NCBI RefSeq assembly: GCF_001667735.1
Contig: NZ_LZJN01000053.1
Location: 1-50,526, forward strand
Length of the DNA stretch: 50,526 bases
Direction of reading: 5' to 3'
Origin: Mycobacterium sp. E183
Lineage (GTDB): Bacteria > Actinomycetota > Actinomycetes > Mycobacteriales > Mycobacteriaceae
Under the pieces are notes generated by a model that worked only from the letters and a program-made list of their open reading frames with translations, was not told the DNA's origin and did not search any database. The position numbers and the translations under genes were made by a program. Positions 36,468 through 43,889 of this stretch are shown one piece after another. How positions within the stretch are numbered: the first letter of the stretch is position 1; every line of letters begins with the position of its first letter.

Positions 36468-37437
36468 TTGTGTCTTCCTTTCGTTGCGGTATCGGTCGAG
36501 GCCGCAGCCGGGTGGTCGGCAGCGGCGGGGCGGGCAGTCGGATGAGCGAACCCCGGTAGCCGTTGACGGCGCCAAAGCGTTCGTCGCCGGCCTCCCACAG
36601 TTGGCGGTAAGCCACGATCTCGTCGTGGCTTCGTCCCACGAAGTTCCACCACATCACCAGTTCTTCGGCGAACGGTGTCCCGCCGAGCAGTAATACCCGC
36701 GCGGGCCGCTCCCCCTCGTTGCCAAGCCGCAACGACGAGCGGCCGGGTCTGAGGTAGGCCAGTTCGGCGACAGTCAGAGCGGCTTCCTCCACTTGGACCG
36801 CACCCGAATCGCAGAGCACGCCATGCTCGAAAGCCGGATCGACGTCGAGGTCCAGGTGAGTTCCGGCGTCGAGATCGAGCTGGGCTCCCAGCAAGGGAGT
36901 GAAGGTGGGCACCGGGCTTCGGCTGCCTGCGAGGTCCCCGAGGAACACGCGAGCCGTCCCGCCCCGGAGCGGTACGGGTTTGGGGGCATAGTGATCGAAG
37001 CCCCGGTCGGTGTCGCGATCGGAATCGGGCAGCGCCACCCAGAGCTGGACACCGTGCAAGGCCGCCGCCGACGAAACCGATACCTCCGAGTGGCAGATAC
37101 CGGCACCGGCGGTCATGAGATTCAACTCGCCGGGACGTACAGCCGCGTACACGCCAGCGCTGTCGTTGTGCTCCACTTCCCCACTGAACAACCAGCTGAC
37201 GGTTTGTAGTCCGGTGTGCGGATGCGGGGGGACGTCCATGCGCGCGGACGCCGGGCCGTAATGGTCGATGAAGCACCAGGCGCCGATCAGCGAGCGCTGC
37301 CGTTGCGGCAGCGAGCGTCGTACGCGCATCGCCCGGGGTCCGCCCAACGGCACCTCGCGGGGGCGCAGCACCTCGGTGCCCGCGCTCGGTGCTGCAGCGC
37401 AGGCAACTTCGATCGGCGCCGGCTCGAGGTTGCTCAT
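36454..37437 (-). CDS. Pirin family protein
   Basis: About 327 residues of the pirin type, a bicupin that binds iron through histidines. The N-terminal cupin shows the family core VRRSLPQ...RSLIGAWCFIDHYGPA and the metal motif HPHTGLQTVSW, with GICHSE supplying the further His and Glu. The C-terminal half (PARVLLLGGTPFAEELVMWWNFVGRS) is also typical. Some bacterial pirins have quercetinase activity; others regulate pyruvate metabolism. ATG 37437 is chosen; GTG 37446 is three codons earlier. It is 27 bp downstream of the acyl-CoA dehydrogenase and overlaps the GNAT gene. Confidence 0.88.
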   Translation of the reverse strand: MSNLEPAPIEVACAAAPSAGTEVLRPREVPLGGPRAMRVRRSLPQRQRSLIGAWCFIDHYGPASARMDVPPHPHTGLQTVSWLFSGEVEHNDSAGVYAAVRPGELNLMTAGAGICHSEVSVSSAAALHGVQLWVALPDSDRDTDRGFDHYAPKPVPLRGGTARVFLGDLAGSRSPVPTFTPLLGAQLDLDAGTHLDLDVDPAFEHGVLCDSGAVQVEEAALTVAELAYLRPGRSSLRLGNEGERPARVLLLGGTPFAEELVMWWNFVGRSHDEIVAYRQLWEAGDERFGAVNGYRGSLIRLPAPPLPTTRLRPRPIPQRKEDTNGHR

Positions 37438-37464
37438 CGTCCACACCGACCGTACCCATACTCG

Positions 37465-38847
37465 CTACTTACGTGGGGGTCGGAGCACCTTCATCGCCAG
37501 CCGCATGACGGGCTCGGGCACCCGGTCCTGCATCGACAACGCGGTGTCGGCGGCGCGGGAGCGCAGCGGAGTGCCTCGACCGAAGACGCGGTTCAAAGGT
37601 CCGCCGGACGGTTCGAGCACCACGTGCAGCGGCGGAGTGCCGACGCTGGCTCCCAGCGCATTGGCGATGACCATACGCTGGATCTCACTGGTGCCCTCAA
37701 AGATGGTGTATAGCTTGGCATCCCGATACCACTTCTCCACCGGGTGATCGGTGATGTAGCCCCAGCCGCCCATGGTCTGAATGGCGCGTTCGGTGGCCTT
37801 GACAGCCACCTCGCTGGCGGCCATTTTCGACATCGACCCCTCCCCGCGTTCGAAGGGCACGTTGTTGGCGGCCATCCACGACGCTCGCCAGGTCAGCAAC
37901 CGCGCCGCGTCGATCTGGGTGGCCAGCTCCGCCAGCGGGAAGGCGATGCCCTGGTTGTCGATGATCGGCGCGCCGAATGCCTCCCGCTCGGTGGCGTATG
38001 CCGTCGCGTACTCCAGCGCAGCGCGCGCGATGCCGATAGCCTGCGCGGCGACCATCGGGCGGGTCTGTTCGAAGGTGCCCAGTGTGGCGGAGCCCGACCG
38101 CTTGCCGCCCGCCACGACCTCGCGAGCCTTGGCGAGCTTGTGCTCCAGCTTCTCTTCTCCGCCAAGCAGATTGGCGCCGGGGACGCGGACGCCCTCGAAC
38201 AGCAACTCGGCGGTGTGGGACGCGCGACAGCCCAGCTTGTCCAATTTACGAACGAGCTTGAGCCCGGGCGTTCCACCGGGCACGACGAACAGCGCCTGCC
38301 CGCGATGACCGAGTTCCTCGTCGACGACGGCGTTGACCACGTGCACGTCGGCGATTCCGCCGTTGCCGATCCACATCTTGTGGCCGTCGATGATCCAGTC
38401 GTCACCGTCGCGGCGAGCGTGGGTACGTAGATTCCGCACGTCGCTGCCGCCCTCGGGCTCCGAGATGGCCAGCGCCGCCAACTTGAGATCGCCTGGGGTT
38501 CCGAAGCATTCGGGTGCCCACTCCAACATCTGTTCCGGTGACGCTGCCTGGCCGATCGCCGACAAGGCCAACGCCGGCATCACGATTGCCAGCCCGATCC
38601 CGGCGCAACCCCAGAACAGCTCCTCCATGAACATCGGCAACGACAGGCCGGTCGGGTCGCCGATCAGATCGCGGTAAAACAGCGGGCTGTAGAAGCCGCG
38701 CTGGGCCGCCTCCTCCAAGACCGGCCACGGGAACTCTTGCCGTTGGTCGTAGTGGAGCGCCACGGGCCGGATCACGTCTTCGGCGAACTCGTGGGCCCGC
38801 CGGGCCAGGTCGTGCTGTGCTGCGGTCGGGGTCAGGTCGAACGTCAT
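37465..38847 (-). CDS. Acyl-CoA dehydrogenase
   Basis: A 460-residue flavoenzyme expected to oxidise an acyl-CoA to the trans-2-enoyl-CoA. Visible signatures are ALAISEPEGGSDV with the FAD and substrate loop, KMWIGNGG, the QTMGGWGYITDHPVEKWYRDAK segment and IFEGTSEIQR, which contains the catalytic Glu of most family members. The length exceeds short-chain enzymes (about 380) because of insertions and a basic C-terminal tail of some 50 residues (SRAADTALSMQDR...). Substrate chain length is not determinable. It starts a minus-strand series with pirin and GNAT. Confidence 0.9.
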   Translation of the reverse strand: MTFDLTPTAAQHDLARRAHEFAEDVIRPVALHYDQRQEFPWPVLEEAAQRGFYSPLFYRDLIGDPTGLSLPMFMEELFWGCAGIGLAIVMPALALSAIGQAASPEQMLEWAPECFGTPGDLKLAALAISEPEGGSDVRNLRTHARRDGDDWIIDGHKMWIGNGGIADVHVVNAVVDEELGHRGQALFVVPGGTPGLKLVRKLDKLGCRASHTAELLFEGVRVPGANLLGGEEKLEHKLAKAREVVAGGKRSGSATLGTFEQTRPMVAAQAIGIARAALEYATAYATEREAFGAPIIDNQGIAFPLAELATQIDAARLLTWRASWMAANNVPFERGEGSMSKMAASEVAVKATERAIQTMGGWGYITDHPVEKWYRDAKLYTIFEGTSEIQRMVIANALGASVGTPPLHVVLEPSGGPLNRVFGRGTPLRSRAADTALSMQDRVPEPVMRLAMKVLRPPRK

Positions 38848-38937
38848 GGATCCCGCCTTCGGGTCGACAGACTCGGTCGTGCCGAAGCTCTACCCCGTTG
38901 GCTACGCCAGCAAACGGCCCCTGAGGACGACGGAGCT

Positions 38938-39354
38938 TCAGGCCGCCGAGCGAGGCCCCACCTTTGCGAGGGGCAGGTGCAGCACCACCGCGGTCACCGC
39001 AACCGCCTCGTGCTCATGATTTGCCAGCAGAGCCGCATTCTCCGGCAGCTGGCGGGAGTTGATCTCTCCGGACGCGATGCGCCGCAGGACGTCGTGGGCC
39101 TGGGCCAACTGGTCGCGCTTGCGGTACTGGCCGCCGGGAAGTTTGACGCCGGCCCAGACTCCGTACTCCTCGCGGTGCGCGATGGCGTGTTGGGCGCACC
39201 GTCGCTGCTGCGCCAACGGGCAGCGGCGCAGGCACTGGAGACGCGCCTCGACGGCCGACCGCTCATACGCGCGGGCCTTCGCCGCGCCGTCGCCACCGTC
39301 GTCGTCGGGGTAGCCGAACCACAGTTCCGGGTTGGCAGCGCACGGGTGTCCCAT
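38938..39354 (-). CDS. whiB5: WhiB-family iron-sulfur regulator, WhiB5-like
   Basis: A 138-residue Wbl protein (M. tuberculosis WhiB5 139). The four cluster-binding cysteines are Cys5, Cys41, Cys45 and Cys53, that is CxxxC rather than the usual CxxC, as known for WhiB5. The GVWAG turn is present and is followed by a basic helix (GQYRKRDQ) for DNA contact. WhiB5 in M. tuberculosis regulates virulence and ESX genes. The start at ATG 39354 fits the known length; the frame is open upstream. It is divergent from the Rv0023 homologue with 144 bp between, also as in M. tuberculosis. Confidence 0.92.
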   Translation of the reverse strand: MGHPCAANPELWFGYPDDDGGDGAAKARAYERSAVEARLQCLRRCPLAQQRRCAQHAIAHREEYGVWAGVKLPGGQYRKRDQLAQAHDVLRRIASGEINSRQLPENAALLANHEHEAVAVTAVVLHLPLAKVGPRSAA

Positions 39355-39373
39355 GTCGGTCTCCTTGGTCGAA

Positions 39374-39445
39374 CGTGAAACGTAGGCAAAAGCGTATACA
39401 CAGACGGGTGCTCCGCGCAAGAGAAACGTGACAGAAACGTATATG
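39374..39445. promoter_or_regulatory. Repeated GAAACGT elements in the whiB5/Rv0023-homologue divergent promoter region
   Basis: Within the 144-bp intergenic region the motif GAAACGT occurs three times (about 39377, 39423 and 39434), with a related AGCGTATAC at about 39391 and ACGTATATG after the last copy. They could be operators for WhiB5 or for the helix-turn-helix protein encoded divergently. Found by eye only. Confidence 0.3.
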
Positions 39446-39498
39446 CGTAGCGATACGGGACCGGCTGTGTAATATCCGGCCTATGGCCGGAGCGTGCG

Positions 39499-40269
39499 GT
39501 GAGCCGTGAATCGGCCGGCGCGGCCATCCGCGCTTTGCGAGAGTCGCGCGACTGGTCCCTAGCCGACCTTGCCGCCGCGACCGGTGTCAGCATCATGGGG
39601 CTGAGCTTCCTGGAGCGCGGCGCCCGCAAGCCGCATAAAAGCACAGTTCAGAAGGTTGAGAACGGGCTGGGCTTGCCGCCGGGCACCTATTCTCGCCTGC
39701 TCGTGGCGGCCGATCCGGATGCGGAACTGGCGCGCCTGATGGCCGCGCAGCCGCCTGCCGCCGTACCCGCCAGGCGCAGCGGGCCCGTGGTCGTGGACCG
39801 TCACAGCGACACCGAAGTGCTGGAAGGGTATGCCGAAGCTCAGCTCGAAGCGCTCAAATCGGTCATCGATCGGTTGCCAGCGACAACATCAAACGAATAT
39901 GAGACGTATATTCTGTCTGTGATCGCTCAGTGCGTGAAGGCAGAGATGCTGGCCGCCGGTTCCTGGCGGGTCGCGGTGAACGCCGGCGCGGACTCCACGG
40001 GCCGGCTGATGGACCACCTCCAAGCCCTCGAGGCGACGCGGACCGCCCTGCTGAAACGGATGCCGACCAGCTTGAGTGCCCGGTTTGACCGGGCGTGCGC
40101 GCAGTCGGCCTTGCCCGAGGCCATCGTCGCCACGCTGATCGGTGTCGGCCTCGACGAGATGTGGGACATCCGCAACCGGGGGGTTATCCCGCCCGGAGCG
40201 CTCCCCCGCGTGCGCGCGTTCGTCGACGCCGTCGAATCGGGAAACCAACAGGGCGAGGGGCCGCAGTGA
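39499..40269 (+). CDS. XRE-type helix-turn-helix transcriptional regulator (Rv0023 homologue)
   Basis: A 256-residue regulator, the same length as Rv0023. An N-terminal XRE HTH domain (about 5-65: AIRALRESRDWSLADLAAATGVSIMGLSFLERG) is followed by a helical C-terminal domain of about 170 residues, probably for dimerisation or ligand binding. The GTG 39499 start follows a GGAG motif at 39488-39491. It is divergent from whiB5 and coupled by GTGA overlap to the NlpC/P60 gene, so it likely controls the ESX-like operon that follows. Confidence 0.9.
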   Translation: MSRESAGAAIRALRESRDWSLADLAAATGVSIMGLSFLERGARKPHKSTVQKVENGLGLPPGTYSRLLVAADPDAELARLMAAQPPAAVPARRSGPVVVDRHSDTEVLEGYAEAQLEALKSVIDRLPATTSNEYETYILSVIAQCVKAEMLAAGSWRVAVNAGADSTGRLMDHLQALEATRTALLKRMPTSLSARFDRACAQSALPEAIVATLIGVGLDEMWDIRNRGVIPPGALPRVRAFVDAVESGNQQGEGPQ

Positions 40270-41081
40270 ATCAAAGCGAAATCGCGCTGTTGAGCCGCGC
40301 CCATGACCTGTTCGCCGGCGGCACACGGCAGCCGCCGCTCGACGCGGGCGCCGCGCACTACCGCAAGGTGCTGCTCGGGGCTGCCGGGGCGAACGACGGA
40401 TTGGCTCGCGGCTACCGGTTCGCCGCGGAACACAGCCGGCAACGGCTCGGCGCCGCCGCGGCCACCGACGCGGCGATGGCGGGTGTCATCGCCGGCGCCG
40501 ACCGGGACCGGGCCCAGGCCCGCGAGCTGACCCGAAACGTCGTCGACGAAGCCCGCGCCGAACCCGCCGGCATTTCGGCGACCCCGATGGCCCAGCGCGA
40601 AGCGATGCGCCGCCGCGCGGCACGACTACGGGCGCAGCACGCCCATGTCGTGTCGGCCCGGCTGCGGGCTCGTCGGCGCCTCGCCGAATTACGTGCGCTG
40701 CGCTACCAACTATGGCGCCGGCGCGCCGCGGGATTGGGCTTGACCGCGCGGGCGGCGACCGCGGTGCGCGCTGCCCTGTCGCGTCTGGGTTGCCCGTACG
40801 TGTGGGGTGCGACGGGGCCCGACCAGTTCGATTGTTCGGGTCTAGTCCAATGGAGCTACGCACAGGCGGGAATTCACTTGGACCGCACCACTTATCAGCA
40901 GATCAACGACGGGATGCCGGTGCCCCGCTCACAGGTCCGGCCCGGTGATCTCGTCTTCCCGCACGCCGGACACGTCCAGCTGGCCATCGGAAACGATCTG
41001 GTAATCGAGGCGCCCTACGCGGGTGCCTCGGTGCGGATCAGCCCGCTGGGCCCCCACGTCGCTATTCGCCGACCGCTATGA
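40266..41081 (+). CDS. NlpC/P60 peptidoglycan endopeptidase-like protein (Rv0024 homologue)
   Basis: A 271-residue protein. The N-terminal 150 residues are Ala/Arg-rich and helical. The C-terminal NlpC/P60 domain (about 165-271) has the catalytic Cys in [13 protein letters not shown] and His in [10 protein letters not shown], so it should cleave peptide bonds in peptidoglycan stems. No signal peptide is present, unlike RipA, suggesting type VII or other leaderless export. The GTG start overlaps the regulator stop. Length is close to Rv0024 (281). Confidence 0.88.
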   Translation: MNQSEIALLSRAHDLFAGGTRQPPLDAGAAHYRKVLLGAAGANDGLARGYRFAAEHSRQRLGAAAATDAAMAGVIAGADRDRAQARELTRNVVDEARAEPAGISATPMAQREAMRRRAARLRAQHAHVVSARLRARRRLAELRALRYQLWRRRAAGLGLTARAATAVRAALSRLGCPYVWGATGPDQFDCSGLVQWSYAQAGIHLDRTTYQQINDGMPVPRSQVRPGDLVFPHAGHVQLAIGNDLVIEAPYAGASVRISPLGPHVAIRRPL

Positions 41082-41097
41082 CGAACAGGGTGAGCCG

Positions 41098-41460
41098 ATG
41101 ACGGAACAAAGCGGACCTTCGGTCGCCGCGATACAGGCGCGCCAGTCGGCGCTCGCCGGCCAGCACGGCACGGTAGCCGACGCCGACCGCGTGCTGGGAG
41201 AAGTGCTCTCTAGTGCGCACGCCGCGATGCGCGAAGGCGCCCGTCGACTGGATGCCATCGCCGAGCAGCTCGACCACGCCACCGCGCACCAGGCGAGCCT
41301 CGCCGTCGATACCCCGATGGGCGCGCGCGAGTTTCAGCGCTTTTTGCTGGCCAAACACCGCGAGATCACCTCCGTCGTCGAGGACGCGCGCGAACTCAGT
41401 CGAGCGAAAAAGGCTGTGCTGGAAGCGCTTCGGGACCAGTACAGCGCCGGCGGCGGCTAG
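41098..41460 (+). CDS. DUF4226-like small helical protein (Rv0025 homologue)
   Basis: A 120-residue protein, same length as Rv0025, predicted all-helical. The C-terminal half contains [19 protein letters not shown] residues and a SVVEDAREL helix that recur in the next gene. Function unknown; relatives sit in cpnT-like and other ESX-accessory loci. ATG 41098 lies 16 bp after the hydrolase stop and is preferred over upstream in-frame positions that overlap the hydrolase. Confidence 0.82.
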   Translation: MTEQSGPSVAAIQARQSALAGQHGTVADADRVLGEVLSSAHAAMREGARRLDAIAEQLDHATAHQASLAVDTPMGAREFQRFLLAKHREITSVVEDARELSRAKKAVLEALRDQYSAGGG

Positions 41461-41604
41461 CAGGCACGGTCGCAGTGTCGTCCACAACCGCACGGCACGG
41501 TGAATTGTCGACGTCCGAACGCCTGGGTACGGTCGTCGGGCATGGAGAGGTCGCAACGCATCCCGCACGCATTTCGCGTGACTGCAACCGTGGTCGGGTA
41601 GCTG

Positions 41605-42972
41605 ATGTCGGCGCATGAGGAGCTTCTCGCGGCGGTGAAAGATGTCCGAGACCGCACCGGTGACCCGAACGCGTGGCAGGCGGGCCTGTCGCCCGGTGAG
41701 CTGGCCGCCGTGATCACCCCGACGACACGTCCCGAACAACTCCAGGCGATCGCGGGGAAGATCCGCCAACAACTCGCGGCTCCGCCGGATCGAGAGAGGG
41801 GTGAGGCGGCCGAAGCCATCGCGCACGCCGAAGCAGCCCTCGCCCACCAGAATTCGGCCAGCTCTCAGCTGGACATGCAAGTGATCACGGCTATCCTGAA
41901 CGCCCATCTCAATGCCGTCGATGGCAGCGAGGCGCTGACGAGGTTGCAGCAAGACACGGAAGCCGCGGTCCGAATGCGATCGGACCTCGACACCCCGGCA
42001 GGCGCACGCGACTTCCAGCGCTTCCTGATCGGCAAGCTCCGTGACATTCGCTCGGTGGTCCTCAACGCTCGCCTCGACGACACGTCGAAGTCGGCACTGA
42101 TGGCCGCATGGACGTCGCTGTACGACGCATCCAAGAGTCCCGACGAGCGTGCGTCGGACCGCGCGGTTGGCACCGATGCGGAAACCGCAGCGTCGACAGG
42201 GGACTCGGACTGGGATCCGCTGCTGGACTCGTTGCTGGCCGACGACCCGGGTCTGGCGACCGATGACCTATCGGGCACGGGTACCCCGGAGGCCGGGACC
42301 GCCCCGACGGCGCCCATCGCTCCCGTGCCGCCGCCGATGCCCAGCGTCGCTCCAGGCCTGCCGAGCTTCGGCGCGACACCGACCGGACTGCCACTTCCCG
42401 CGCTGGGCGGTGAGGAGAGAACGGACCCGATGCTGCGAGGCCTCGACGACGAAGGCCCGGTGGACCCCTCCGAGCGGCCGGATCCGAAGACCGAGTCCGG
42501 ATCAGACGAACCGGGCGACCAGCACGACGACGGTGGTCGGGAGGCGGCCGCGGCCGAGAATGAACCGGCGGCGGCCGGTCCCACCACGGTGACCCTGCCC
42601 GACGGCGAGTCGGTGACGGCCGCGAGCCCCCAATTGGCAGCGGCGATCAAAGCCGCGGTCGGCGGAGTGGCGATACCAGATGCGTTCCAACAGCAGGGAA
42701 TAACGATTCCGCCCCCGGGCTCCGCGGTCACCAACCCGATCGAGCCGACGCGGGTGAGCCCGGCGGATATCGGGATCTTCATCGACCGGCATGCTCTTGC
42801 CCTCGGTCCAGGTAAGGCCCTTCTCGACGGCCAAATTCAAGACATCGCCACCGTGACCGGGCCAAGCTTTCTAGGCTGGGAGCATCCGCCGGCGCCGGCC
42901 GCAGCCGTGACCCCGCCGACGAGACCCGATACACCCACACCCACGCGGCCGGCGGCTTCGTCGACCACCTGA
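41605..42972 (+). CDS. Large DUF4226-like protein with Pro-rich linker (Rv0026 homologue)
   Basis: A 455-residue protein (Rv0026 448). An N-terminal helical region (about 1-185) contains a copy of the preceding small protein (ARDFQRFLIGKLRDI, SVVLNAR). A Pro/Gly/Ser/Asp-rich disordered linker (about 190-320) follows, then a C-terminal compact domain (about 325-435; TLPDGESVTAASPQLAAAI, IGIFIDRHALALGPGKALL, PSFLGWEHPP) and a Thr/Pro tail. The C-terminal domain recurs in neighbours of cpnT. No signal peptide or membrane helix. Probably part of an ESX substrate or chaperone set; the role is not established. Confidence 0.82.
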   Translation: MSAHEELLAAVKDVRDRTGDPNAWQAGLSPGELAAVITPTTRPEQLQAIAGKIRQQLAAPPDRERGEAAEAIAHAEAALAHQNSASSQLDMQVITAILNAHLNAVDGSEALTRLQQDTEAAVRMRSDLDTPAGARDFQRFLIGKLRDIRSVVLNARLDDTSKSALMAAWTSLYDASKSPDERASDRAVGTDAETAASTGDSDWDPLLDSLLADDPGLATDDLSGTGTPEAGTAPTAPIAPVPPPMPSVAPGLPSFGATPTGLPLPALGGEERTDPMLRGLDDEGPVDPSERPDPKTESGSDEPGDQHDDGGREAAAAENEPAAAGPTTVTLPDGESVTAASPQLAAAIKAAVGGVAIPDAFQQQGITIPPPGSAVTNPIEPTRVSPADIGIFIDRHALALGPGKALLDGQIQDIATVTGPSFLGWEHPPAPAAAVTPPTRPDTPTPTRPAASSTT

Positions 42973-43023
42973 CAATAGTGATCTCGCCGGTTTTCGCCGG
43001 CGGCCGGGAACAGGAGACAGCGG

Positions 43024-43341
43024 ATGGCAGATTCGATCCATGTGGTACCCGCGCACTTGCGTCAAGCCGCCGCGCGCCACCAGGAAACCTCCGATTACCT
43101 GCGGACGGTTCCTTCGTCGCACGAGGCGATCCAGGAAAGCCTGGATTCGCTCGGGCCGATCTTCGGTGAACTTCGCGACGCCGGACGGGAACTGCTCGAG
43201 CTCAGGCGCCAGTGCTACGAGCAACAGGCCGCGGACCACGCCGACCTGGCGGACAAACTGACGGCCTCGGCGGCGATCTGGGAACAGCACGAGCAGGATG
43301 CGGCTCGCAACCTCGGCGGCATCGCTGACCGCGGTCGATGA
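43024..43341 (+). CDS. EspC-like ESX secretion-associated protein (Rv0027 homologue)
   Basis: A 105-residue helical-hairpin protein with the size and pattern of the EspC/EspF group (T7SS_ESX_EspC), small partners of ESX-secreted proteins. The start MADSIHVVPAHLRQAAARH is typical (V-x-P-x-x-L motif). The middle SLGPIFGELRDAGRELLELRR forms the turn, and a long C-terminal helix follows. ATG 43024 has AGGAGA about 7 bp upstream. The stop overlaps the next ATG by 4 bp (ATGA). Confidence 0.85.
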   Translation: MADSIHVVPAHLRQAAARHQETSDYLRTVPSSHEAIQESLDSLGPIFGELRDAGRELLELRRQCYEQQAADHADLADKLTASAAIWEQHEQDAARNLGGIADRGR

Positions 43342-43649
43342 CGGACGCGAATCCCGCTTTTGACACCGTTCATCCGAGTGGGCACATCCTCGTCCGCTCT
43401 TGTCGCGGCGGCTATATGCACAGCGTTGCGCTGAGCGAAGAGGCGATGGAGACCGACGCCGAGACGCTGGCACGAGGCATTCTGCTGACCGCCGACGTCT
43501 CTTGCCTCAAGGCATTGCTGGAAATCCGCGACGAGATCGTGGCGGCCGGACACACGCCCTCGGCCGAGGTTCCGACCCCGCGAGACCTCGACGCGGCGAT
43601 CGAGAAGCTACTGGCACACAAACTGCGTCGCCGCAACAGGGCCATCTAG
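43338..43649 (+). CDS. EspH-like small protein (Rv0028 homologue)
   Basis: A 103-residue protein close in length to Rv0028 (101). The block GHILVRSCRGGYMHSVALSE and the acidic DAETLARGILLTADVSCLKALLEI are shared with EspH-type (DUF2694-like) ESX-accessory proteins. The fold is expected to be mixed alpha/beta. It is translationally coupled to the EspC-like gene. Function unknown. Confidence 0.82.
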   Translation: MTDANPAFDTVHPSGHILVRSCRGGYMHSVALSEEAMETDAETLARGILLTADVSCLKALLEIRDEIVAAGHTPSAEVPTPRDLDAAIEKLLAHKLRRRNRAI

Positions 43650-43663
43650 CCGGTTCGCAGGGC

Positions 43664-43807
43664 TTACAACAGCCATGTCTTGGCCGCCTCGGGATCTGGA
43701 GCGATATCGGTGGGCGGCTCTACAGGGTTGGGGCCGAACAACTCTCGCGCACGGGCAAGCAAGGCACGCACTTCATCGAGTTGCTGCTGCAGCGCAGATT
43801 CAGCCAT
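43664..43807 (-). CDS. Antisense small protein of 47 residues
   Basis: On the minus strand ATG (43807-43805) opens a 47-codon frame ending at TAA (43666-43664). The product is an amphipathic helix (MAESALQQQLDEVRALLARA, then REL) followed by FGPNPVEPPTDIAPDPEAA and KTWLL. GTGGGG lies about 4 bp before the start. It fills most of the 240-bp gap between the EspH-like gene and the repeat protein, pointing against both. Composition looks protein-like rather than a random GC-rich frame. No function is recognised. Confidence 0.5.
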   Translation of the reverse strand: MAESALQQQLDEVRALLARARELFGPNPVEPPTDIAPDPEAAKTWLL

Positions 43808-43889
43808 GTCCCCACGCTACCCAGGCCCTCACACCTGCACAATTCACTCACCGAATAAGCGATCCATCAAATACCGGTACCCTTAACCG

